Below are positions 52,887-60,162 of a stretch of DNA of 64,000 nucleotides, piece by piece. Under the pieces are notes generated by a model. That model saw only the letters and a list, made by a program, of their open reading frames with translations, searched no databases and was not told the origin of the DNA. The DNA comes from Leptotrichia shahii (GTDB lineage Bacteria; Fusobacteriota; Fusobacteriia; Fusobacteriales; Leptotrichiaceae): the NCBI RefSeq assembly GCF_008327825.1, contig NZ_AP019827.1, forward strand, positions 1,488,001-1,552,000, read 5' to 3'. The stretch's first letter is position 1; every line of letters begins with the position of its first letter. The translations under genes were made by a program, and so were the position numbers.

Positions 52887-54407
52887 TTATTGTTTTTTTC
52901 TGTAATTTAACGCTTCTAGTAAATGCTCTTTTTTTATATGTTCTTGTCCATCTAAATCTGCTATTGTTCTTGAAATTTTTAATATTTTGTCAAACATTCT
53001 GACTGATAATCTTAGATTGTCGATAGCAGCCTTCATAATTTCTTGGCTTTCCTCGTCAATTTTACAATATTTGTTTAATTGCTTCTTGTTCATATCTCTG
53101 TTTAGTGTATTTGAATTAAATCGCTGTTTTTGAATTTCTCTGGCTTTTATTACTCTTTCCTGAATGTCTTTTGACTTTTCCGAAAGAGATTCGTCAAAAA
53201 TTTCATCTTTTTTTAATTGGTGCATTTCAACATAAAGGTCCATTCGATCAAGAAGAGGTCCAGAAAATTTTTTTTGATAACGTTTTATTTCCTTTAAACT
53301 GTCATTACACAATGGATTATCAGGGAAATAACCACTTGGAGTCGGATTTGAAGCTGTTATTGTAATATTTTTTACAGGATAAGTCACACTGAAATTTGCT
53401 CTTGAAATAACGATTTTTCCATCCTCTAAAGGCTGACGTAGTGCTTCTAATGTTTTCCCCTCAAATTCTCCAATTTCATCTAGAAAAAATACTCCGTTTA
53501 GTGCTAATGTTATTTCTCCAACTCTGTTTGCACCGCCTACAAGTGCTACTTGCGTTGCTGAATAATGGGGTGCTCTGAACGGTCTTTTGCGAATTATTGG
53601 CTCTTTTTGGCTGAGCATTCCTGAGATGCTGTAAATTTTGGTTGTTTCTATTATTTCTTCTTCAGGCATGTCAGGCAAAATTGTATTAAATCTTTTGGCA
53701 AGCATTGACTTACCTGAACCTGGATCACCTATTAAAAATACATTATGTCCGCCAGCAGCTGCGATTTCTAAAGCTCTTTTTGCAATAAGCTGCCCTTTTA
53801 CATCAGAAAAATCAATGGTTTCTTCTAGTTTTTTATCTTCAATTCTTGAAGTATCCATTTCAAGGGCTTTTTTGCATAAAGTTTCTACATCAGTCTTTCC
53901 ATCTAGAAAGTCCAAAAGTTCACTAATTTCATCAACTGGGATAATTTCTACCCCTGAAATCAGCTTTGCTTCGTTATAATTTTCCATTGGAACGATAACC
54001 CCTTTAAAATCGGTTTCCTTTGCTAAAATTGTAGCATTTATCGCTCCATTTATTGATTTTATTTTTCCATTTAAGGAAATCTCTCCTAAAATTAAGTATT
54101 TTTTTAATACTTCTATATTTGAAATATGTCCTGTATTGGCAAGGATGCCTAAAAATATACTTAAATCAAAATGACTTCCTTTTTTCCTAATATTTGCAGG
54201 TGATAAATTTACCAGCACACGCCTAACTGGAAATTCAAACCCAACATTTTTAAAGCAGCTCCTAATTCGTTCCTTACTTTCTGAAATAGCTTGATCCCCC
54301 ATTCCAACTATATTGAAAATAGGCAGTCCTCTGGAAAGATCAACTTCCACTTCTACAACGTAAGTATCAACTCCCAAGTAACTGCAGCTAAATAAACTTA
54401 TTGCCAT
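52887..54407 (-). CDS. comM: YifB/ComM family Mg-chelatase-like AAA+ ATPase
   Basis: 506 residues. The N-terminal LonB-type domain is 'YVVEVEVDLSRGLPIFNIVG' with 'ANIRKKGSHFDL'. The AAA+ core has Walker A 'FLIGDPGSGKSMLAKRF', Walker B 'GVFFLDEIGEF', and 'PFRAPHYSATQVALVGGANR'. The C-terminal 'RVIKAREIQKQRF', then 'KIDEESQEIMKAAIDNLRLS', is typical. ComM is a helicase that helps branch migration during natural transformation. The start is ATG at 54407 after AAGGTGGGG. Nothing else competence-related is visible nearby. Confidence 0.95.
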   Translation of the reverse strand: MAISLFSCSYLGVDTYVVEVEVDLSRGLPIFNIVGMGDQAISESKERIRSCFKNVGFEFPVRRVLVNLSPANIRKKGSHFDLSIFLGILANTGHISNIEVLKKYLILGEISLNGKIKSINGAINATILAKETDFKGVIVPMENYNEAKLISGVEIIPVDEISELLDFLDGKTDVETLCKKALEMDTSRIEDKKLEETIDFSDVKGQLIAKRALEIAAAGGHNVFLIGDPGSGKSMLAKRFNTILPDMPEEEIIETTKIYSISGMLSQKEPIIRKRPFRAPHYSATQVALVGGANRVGEITLALNGVFFLDEIGEFEGKTLEALRQPLEDGKIVISRANFSVTYPVKNITITASNPTPSGYFPDNPLCNDSLKEIKRYQKKFSGPLLDRMDLYVEMHQLKKDEIFDESLSEKSKDIQERVIKAREIQKQRFNSNTLNRDMNKKQLNKYCKIDEESQEIMKAAIDNLRLSVRMFDKILKISRTIADLDGQEHIKKEHLLEALNYRKKQ

Positions 54408-54479
54408 AATCCCCACCTTTTTAATTTTTAATTAATAATTAATTATATCATTTTTTAATAAAAATTGCAATAAGAAAAC

Positions 54480-54513
54480 AAAAAAAGAGAAAATCTATAA
54501 AAAGACTTTCCCT
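54480..54513 (-). terminator. Terminator of dps
   Basis: Minus strand: GGGAAAGTCT pairs with AGATTTTCTC (wobbles) around TTTTAT and is followed by seven T. Confidence 0.75.
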
Positions 54514-54575
54514 TTAAAGTATATACAATAGGCAATTTTAATAATTTTTTACAATTTTGTCTATTCTTAAAAAAT

Positions 54576-55013
54576 TTATTTTAAGTATGCGTTTAGCATC
54601 CATAAATTTTTTTCATAAGAGCTGATATATTCATCAACCATTGCAGATGTTCCGTAATCGTTTTCTGCATCTGCAGTTTCCTTTACTTCTTTTACTAATT
54701 TTAACATTGCTTCAAATTCTTTTTTTACGTCAGCAACTGCATCAGCAATAGAAATTTCTTTATTTTCAGCTTCTTTAATAGTAGAAACTGCTAAATAATC
54801 TTTTAATGTTCCTAGAGGACGACCACCGATTGAAAGTATTCTTTCAGCTACATCATCAATTTGTTCATTTAATGCATCATAGTACTCTTCCAATTTAGCA
54901 TGAACAGAAAAGAATCCTGTACCAACGATATTCCAATGATAATTTTGAACTTTTCTGTAAAGTACATTTAAGTTTGCTAAATAAAGATTTAATTTTTCAA
55001 CTGTTTTTGACAT
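54576..55013 (-). CDS. dps: Dps-family DNA-protecting ferritin-like protein
   Basis: 145 residues. The intersubunit ferroxidase residues are visible: His in 'VQNYHWNIVGTGFF', then 'HAKLEEYYDALNEQIDDVAE' with the conserved Asp and Glu. 'RILSIGGRPLGTLKDYL' follows. Dps takes up iron with peroxide as oxidant and protects DNA. The start is ATG at 55013 after GGGAGTGA. A consensus promoter and a Per-box-like site lie directly upstream, linking it to the PerR-like regulator. Confidence 0.95.
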   Translation of the reverse strand: MSKTVEKLNLYLANLNVLYRKVQNYHWNIVGTGFFSVHAKLEEYYDALNEQIDDVAERILSIGGRPLGTLKDYLAVSTIKEAENKEISIADAVADVKKEFEAMLKLVKEVKETADAENDYGTSAMVDEYISSYEKNLWMLNAYLK

Positions 55014-55066
55014 ATTTATCACTCCCTAAATTATAATTTATTTATATCTTTATCATTTACAAATTT

Positions 55067-55095
55067 ATTATATCAAAAACAAGTCAAATTGTCAA
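55067..55095 (-). promoter_or_regulatory. Consensus promoter of dps
   Basis: Minus strand: TTGACA (55090-55095), 17 bp, TATAAT (55067-55072). Confidence 0.85.
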
Positions 55096-55101
55096 CAATT
55101 T

Positions 55102-55116
55102 TTGTAATGATTATAA
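55102..55116 (-). promoter_or_regulatory. Per-box-like operator upstream of dps
   Basis: Minus strand TTATAATCATTACAA: matches the B. subtilis Per-box consensus TTATAATnATTATAA at 13 of 14 defined positions. It lies six bases upstream of the -35. Confidence 0.7.
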
Positions 55117-55262
55117 AATTATATTAATTTTAAATATTTGAATAAATATTCTTTATGATATTAACGTTTAAAATATTTTAAAATAAAACCTTACCTTTTG
55201 TTAAACAGTAATTGCTTTAGTAATTTAATCACAAGTCTATAAAACTATATTTAATAATACTT

Positions 55263-57551
55263 TTACAATCTATCTTTCACAATTTCTGTAGCTTTCACAA
55301 GATTTTCCAAACTTTTTACAGTTTCTGTAATTCCTCTTGTCTTTAATCCACAATCTGGATTTACCCATAATTTTTCTTTCCCAATTTTTTTAACCATTAT
55401 TTCTAAAGCTGCTACAATTTCTTCAACTGAAGGTACTCTAGGAGAATGAATATCATAAACTCCTGGACCTACCTCTGTTTCAAAATTATTTTCTTTCAAG
55501 AAATCAAGAATTGTCAATTTTGATCTTGAGGCTTCAAATGTTATGACATCGGCATCCATATTGTCAATATCTTTTATTATGTCTTCAAACTGGCTGTAGC
55601 ACATATGTGTATGAATCTGTGTATCCACTTTTACTCCGCTGTGGCAAAGTCTAAACGCTTTCAATCCCCAGTCAAGATATTCCTTATGCCAGTCTTCTTT
55701 TCTCAAAGGTAATTTTTCCCTAAGTGCAGCTTCATCTATCTGAATTATTTTTATTCCTGCTTTTTCTAAATCCAATACTTCTTCTCGTATAGCAAGTCCA
55801 ATTTGAAATGCCATTTCACTTAATGATACATCTTCTCTTGGAAACGACCAGTTCAATATTGTTACAGGCCCTGTAAGCATTCCTTTAACAGGCTTTTCAG
55901 TTAATTTTTGAGCATATTCAGAATACAAGACTGAAATTGGTTTTATTCTTTTTACATCTCCAAAAATTATTGGCGGTTTTACACATCTTGTTCCATAAGA
56001 CTGAACCCAAGCTTTTTCTGTAAACACATATCCTGCTAGATTTTCTCCAAAAAATTCAACCATGTCATTTCTTTCATATTCTCCATGTACAAGCACATCA
56101 ATCCCTATTTCTTCCTGTAATTCAATACATTCTTTTATGAAACTGAATACATTTTTATCATATTCTTCCCTATTAATTTCGCCTTTTCTAAATTTACTTC
56201 TGTTCAGCTTCACTTCCTTCGTCTGTGGAAAAGATCCTATTGTAGTTGTTGCAAGTAAAGGAATATTCAACTTTTCTCTCTGTATTCTCTGTCTTTCCTT
56301 TCTTGTACCTTTTCTTACAAAATCATTATCTTTCAATTTTTCAACTTTATCTCTAACTTTCTTGTCTTCCATACCTCTTTCAGAAGTTATGATTTCCTGA
56401 TTTCTTATATAAAATTCATTTTCCTGTGCTTTTTCCAAAGAATTTTCTAATAAAATTTGACTTAATTCATCTAATTCCCTCAATTCTCCTAATTTTTCTT
56501 CAGCAAAAGAAAAATGTTTCAGTATATTTTCTGATAATTTTTTTTCATTTCTCAAAGTATAAGGTACATGAAGCAATGAACAGGAAGTTGTCACTACTAT
56601 GTTTTCAGCTTTTCCCTTTAAGTTATTCAGAATATTTAAAACTTTTCTGTAATCGCATTTCCAAATATTTTTCCCATTTACAACTCCTGCAAATAAAACT
56701 TTATCTTTTGGAAATCCGTTTTCATCTATTAATTTTTCAGTTTTTCTTCCTTCAATGAAATCAAGCCCTATTCCATCAAAATCAAGTCCCGTTATTGTTC
56801 CATAGCAATCCCTCACATCTCCAAAATATGTCTGAAGTAACACTTTTACATTTTTCTTATTTTTTAAAATCTCTGTATAAATTTTTTTAAACAGCTTTAC
56901 ATCTTCCTCTGTCTGATCTGTTACTAACTGCGGCTCTTCAATTTGAATCCATTCTACAGTTTTTTCATTACATTTTTCCAATAGTTCTACATAGGCATTT
57001 ACAATATCACCTAAATATTCTTTTTTATCTTTATTTCCAGTTGTTTTAGCCAATTTATAAAATGTAAATGGTCCGATTACTGACGGATGAGTATTCACTC
57101 CTAATTTCTCAGCTTCCTCAAGTTCATTAAATATTTTATCTGAATTTAACTTAATTTCTATATAATCATCCAGTTCAGGCACCATATAATGATAATTTGT
57201 GTTATACCATTTTCTCATTGAAAGAGCCTTTACATCTCCTTTTTCCCCTTGATAACCTCTAGCAATTGCAAAATATGTATTCAGTTCATTTAACCCTAAA
57301 TCTCTATAATGCTTTGGAATTGCATTTAATAAAATTATTGTGTCCAGTATTCCGTCATAAAATGAAAATGTATTTCCCGGAATAAATGAAATCTTTTCTT
57401 CCTTTTGTTTTAGCCATTGATTTTTTCTAATCTCTTCCGCTATTTCCAAAAGTTCATTCTCTGTAATTTCATTTCTCCAATATTTTTCTATTGCAAATTT
57501 TAATTCTCTATTTTCCCCAATTCTAGGGTATCCAACAATTGCTGTTTTCAT
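55263..57551 (-). CDS. metE: Cobalamin-independent methionine synthase
   Basis: 762 residues, full length. Transfers the methyl group of 5-methyltetrahydropteroyl-triglutamate to homocysteine. The N-terminal domain starts 'AIVGYPRIGENRELKFAIEK'. The C-terminal catalytic barrel has 'LLATTTIGSFPQTKEVK', 'LVHGEYERNDMVEFFGENLA', 'GMLTGPVTILNWSF', 'IIQIDEAALREKLPLR', the zinc residues in 'HTHMCYSQFEDI' and 'WVNPDCGLKTR'. No SAM riboswitch was recognised upstream. A LysR-type gene and a perfect 7-bp inverted repeat lie just upstream (57723-57743), which suggests MetR-like control. Confidence 0.97.
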   Translation of the reverse strand: MKTAIVGYPRIGENRELKFAIEKYWRNEITENELLEIAEEIRKNQWLKQKEEKISFIPGNTFSFYDGILDTIILLNAIPKHYRDLGLNELNTYFAIARGYQGEKGDVKALSMRKWYNTNYHYMVPELDDYIEIKLNSDKIFNELEEAEKLGVNTHPSVIGPFTFYKLAKTTGNKDKKEYLGDIVNAYVELLEKCNEKTVEWIQIEEPQLVTDQTEEDVKLFKKIYTEILKNKKNVKVLLQTYFGDVRDCYGTITGLDFDGIGLDFIEGRKTEKLIDENGFPKDKVLFAGVVNGKNIWKCDYRKVLNILNNLKGKAENIVVTTSCSLLHVPYTLRNEKKLSENILKHFSFAEEKLGELRELDELSQILLENSLEKAQENEFYIRNQEIITSERGMEDKKVRDKVEKLKDNDFVRKGTRKERQRIQREKLNIPLLATTTIGSFPQTKEVKLNRSKFRKGEINREEYDKNVFSFIKECIELQEEIGIDVLVHGEYERNDMVEFFGENLAGYVFTEKAWVQSYGTRCVKPPIIFGDVKRIKPISVLYSEYAQKLTEKPVKGMLTGPVTILNWSFPREDVSLSEMAFQIGLAIREEVLDLEKAGIKIIQIDEAALREKLPLRKEDWHKEYLDWGLKAFRLCHSGVKVDTQIHTHMCYSQFEDIIKDIDNMDADVITFEASRSKLTILDFLKENNFETEVGPGVYDIHSPRVPSVEEIVAALEIMVKKIGKEKLWVNPDCGLKTRGITETVKSLENLVKATEIVKDRL

Positions 57552-57722
57552 AATCTCATCTCCTTTATTATAGTAATATCTGTCCTTTTCAAAAGTTTAT
57601 AAAATTATATCAGCATAACACCTTTCAATTTTAAAATTCTAATTTAATATTACTAACTATTTTTGATGAAATTATTATATACAAATATTTAATTTCTGTA
57701 AAATATATTTATTTTTCAGTTT

Positions 57723-57743
57723 GTTATAACTTTAGTTTATAAC
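57723..57743. promoter_or_regulatory. Inverted repeat between lysR and metE, candidate operator
   Basis: GTTATAA, seven bases, TTATAAC: a perfect 7-7-7 inverted repeat, 14 bases after the LysR-type stop and ~170 bases before metE. It fits a LysR-type site but could also be an RNA hairpin. No T run follows on either strand. Confidence 0.4.
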
Positions 57744-57756
57744 AATCTATTTAAAT

Positions 57757-58671
57757 TTATGGAATTTCTGTATATTTCAAATGCTCCTTCAAAGCCTCCA
57801 CATAAACTTTCCCATAAACACTCAGCTCAATATTTTTCTGCATTATAATTCCAACTTTCATATACTCATCCACTTCCAGCGGTTTTGCAATAATATTTTC
57901 TCCATTTAGCTCTTTACTAATTATTCCTGTACTCACAGTGTATCCGTTAAGCCCGACTGCCAAATTGAATAGAGTTGCTCTATCACGTACCTTTATATTC
58001 TTATCCCTGTCAAGTGTACTCAATATCTCCTCCGAAAAATAAAAAGAATTATAATCTCCCTGCTCAAACGATAAATACGGATATTCCTTCAAATCCTCAA
58101 GACTAATACTTTCCTTTTTTGCTAAAGGATGATTAAAACTAATGAAAACATGTGGCTTTGCAGTAAACAGCTCAATAAATTTCAAGTTATTTCTTTTTAT
58201 CATTTTCTCAATTACAGTTTTATTTGCTCCTGAAGTGTATAAAATCCCAATTTCACTTTTTCTCTTGCTTACATCCTCAATAATCTCATTAGTCTGCGTT
58301 TCCCTAAGCGTAAAATCATACTTATTTTCCCCAAACTTCTTAATCACGTCCACAAAAGCATTCACTGCAAAGGAATAATGCTGAGTTGATACCGAAAATC
58401 TCCGAGTTATCTTATTCCCCTTTTTATATTCTTCTTCCAATAAATCCGTCTGTTCCAAAACTTGCCTAGCATATCCCAAAAACCTATCTCCTTCAAGTGA
58501 AACAATTACTCCTTTATTTGTCCTGTTAAAAATTGTTATATTCATTTCATCTTCCAGCTCTTTTATAGCTTTCGTCAATGCTGGCTGTGAAACAAACAGC
58601 TCTTTTGACGCATCACTTAATGTTCCTTTTTCAGCGACTGTTACTACATATTTTAACTGTTGCAATGTCAT
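57757..58671 (-). CDS. LysR-type transcriptional regulator, possibly MetR-like
   Basis: 304 residues. The helix-turn-helix is 'KYVVTVAEKGTLSDASKELF' then 'VSQPALTKAIKELEDEM', followed by 'IFNRTNKGVIVSLEGDRFL'. The effector domain spans ~90-295 ('FSVSTQHYSFAVNAFVDVIK', 'HPLAKKESISLEDLKEYPYL'). It lies on the same strand, upstream of metE, rather than divergent as in E. coli metR-metE. Streptococcal MtaR/MetR-like regulators are a reasonable parallel, but specificity is an inference from position. A minus-strand terminator sits only ~20 bases before its start, so it may be read from a very short leader. Confidence 0.85.
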   Translation of the reverse strand: MTLQQLKYVVTVAEKGTLSDASKELFVSQPALTKAIKELEDEMNITIFNRTNKGVIVSLEGDRFLGYARQVLEQTDLLEEEYKKGNKITRRFSVSTQHYSFAVNAFVDVIKKFGENKYDFTLRETQTNEIIEDVSKRKSEIGILYTSGANKTVIEKMIKRNNLKFIELFTAKPHVFISFNHPLAKKESISLEDLKEYPYLSFEQGDYNSFYFSEEILSTLDRDKNIKVRDRATLFNLAVGLNGYTVSTGIISKELNGENIIAKPLEVDEYMKVGIIMQKNIELSVYGKVYVEALKEHLKYTEIP

Positions 58672-58691
58672 TTTAACCTCCTTCTTATATA

Positions 58692-58723
58692 CAATAAAAA
58701 GCCAGCTTTAATGCCGACTTTTT
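58692..58723 (-). terminator. Terminator upstream of the LysR-type gene
   Basis: Minus strand: AAAAAGTCGGC pairs with GCTGGCTTTTT around ATTAAA and is followed by ATTG. It probably ends the SDR transcript; its closeness to the LysR-type start could also allow attenuation. Confidence 0.65.
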
Positions 58724-58918
58724 ATTCTCTACTTATGTAACTTGATTTGTCAAATTAATACTAAAATTCCATTTAAAAAATAATGTTTATTTATCCAAAA
58801 CTGAATCAATCCTTTACTAAAAATAGTATGTTATTCAAGATTTATAACAATTCTGCTACTTAAACAAGGAATAGTATAAATTGCAAAAATTTATTAAATT
58901 ATTTTATTATTTTTTTAA

Positions 58919-59755
58919 CTACAATTGTTTCAAATATTCCATCAATGAAGTAGCTTTCCGTCCTAAAACTTTCTCAATATCATCTGAAACTCCTGATTGC
59001 TCATTTTGGGCAATTGCAGTATAAGTTGAAACCCAAGAATCGTATTCCCATTGTTCAGCTTTCCAGATTTTACGTGATTCGTAAGCCTCATCTACCGTTT
59101 CAGCAATATACTTAATTTCTTTACCTAAATATTTACTTGCAAGTTTTATAATTTCCTCCATCGTTAAATCTTCAGGCCCTGTCATATTCAAAGTCTGATT
59201 TTCCCATTTTTCTGGATTTTCCAAAATTTTAGCAGCCACTTCTGACACATCCGAACGCACCACAGCCGAAACTTTACCATTTCCAGCAGGCCCTTTTATT
59301 TTACCATACTCTCTGCACATATCTACAAAGAAATCCACATAAAAATTATCTCTCAAAAATGTATATTTAAAGCCTTTTTCTTTAATGTATTCCTCAGTTG
59401 CATAATGATCTCTTCCCAATGTAAATATGGAATTTTTTGAAGCATTGTAAAACGAAAGATAAACAATGTGCGAAACTCCTGCTATTTTAGTCACATCAAT
59501 AAAATCCTTATGCTGCTGAACACGATTAGGATTTTCTGAACCCGACACCATAAAAAGTACATCAATCCCTTCAAGTGATTTTACAGTATCCTCTGACTTG
59601 TCATAATTTGATTTAAAAACATCATAAAATCCCATTTTTTCAGCTTTTTCCTTATTTCTAGCCAAATTTCTCACTTTTATTCCATTTTCTTTGCATAATC
59701 TTGAAACCATGCCACCTAAATTTCCTGTCACTCCAGTTACTGCTATTTTAGTCAT
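58919..59755 (-). CDS. NmrA-like SDR family NAD(P)-binding oxidoreductase
   Basis: 278 residues. The Rossmann start 'KIAVTGVTGNLGGMVSRL' with Gly-x2-Gly-x2-Gly and 'VRNLARNKEKAEKMG' points to NADPH binding. 'HIVYLSFYNASKNSIFTLGRDHYATEEYIKEKG' (as 'VYLSFYNA' and 'HYATEEYIKE') and 'LRDNFYVDF' match QorB/NmrA-type atypical SDRs that reduce quinones or act as redox sensors. No classical Tyr-x3-Lys dyad is seen, as expected. AGGAATAAA precedes the ATG. Its substrate is unknown. Confidence 0.82.
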   Translation of the reverse strand: MTKIAVTGVTGNLGGMVSRLCKENGIKVRNLARNKEKAEKMGFYDVFKSNYDKSEDTVKSLEGIDVLFMVSGSENPNRVQQHKDFIDVTKIAGVSHIVYLSFYNASKNSIFTLGRDHYATEEYIKEKGFKYTFLRDNFYVDFFVDMCREYGKIKGPAGNGKVSAVVRSDVSEVAAKILENPEKWENQTLNMTGPEDLTMEEIIKLASKYLGKEIKYIAETVDEAYESRKIWKAEQWEYDSWVSTYTAIAQNEQSGVSDDIEKVLGRKATSLMEYLKQL

Positions 59756-60162
59756 TTTATTCCTCTCCCACTTTTTTTATTTCAGACATACTTTTTCTAT
59801 TTCCGATTTATCTTTATAACCCTTTAAACCACCTGATAATTCTAAAACTTTATTGTGTATTTTTAAAATGTCACAAACTTCAAAATATTTAATCATTATT
59901 TATCACGCATTCTGATAAAAACATCTTTATTTTCTTCCATTTTATTAAATAGAATATCCATTGAATTCTTTTCAATTTTATTTTCTTCAACAAATTTAGC
60001 CATCAATTGAACTAATACATCACTTTCACTTTTTCCAGTTTTTTTTACAGCTTTTTTTTATTCATTAATTATTTTACTATTTTCTATTTCTGCAATATAT
60101 GTCATCTTAATCACCCCTAATTTAATTTTTCTTTTTAAAAATTCCTCTCCCTTTATTAAACG
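59756..60162. other. Gap between SDR and leuS genes
   Basis: 407 bp. It contains only the interrupted small gene at 59896-60105 and no clear promoter. Confidence 0.5.
59896..60105 (-). pseudogene. Small helical protein gene interrupted by a stop codon
   Basis: ATG at 60105 after AGGGGTGATTAAG opens a 69-codon frame that is continuous to TAA at 59896 except for one TAA at codon 16 (after 'IENSKIINE'). Past it the frame reads 'KKAVKKTGKSESDVLVQLMA', then 'KFVEENKIEKNSMDIL', ending 'DVFIRMRDK'. The composition and the 'TGKSESDVLVQLMAKFVEEN' helix recall small ribbon-helix-helix or DinJ-type antitoxins, but no family can be assigned. No toxin gene is adjacent. Confidence 0.5.

Noticed and set aside
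57552-57756. SAM riboswitch or T-box upstream of metE
   Set aside because: The gap is too short and A/T-rich, with no recognisable conserved core; only the inverted repeat stands out.
58672-58918. Small RNA between the SDR and LysR-type genes
   Set aside because: Only a terminator is visible; no promoter was found to support an independent transcript.
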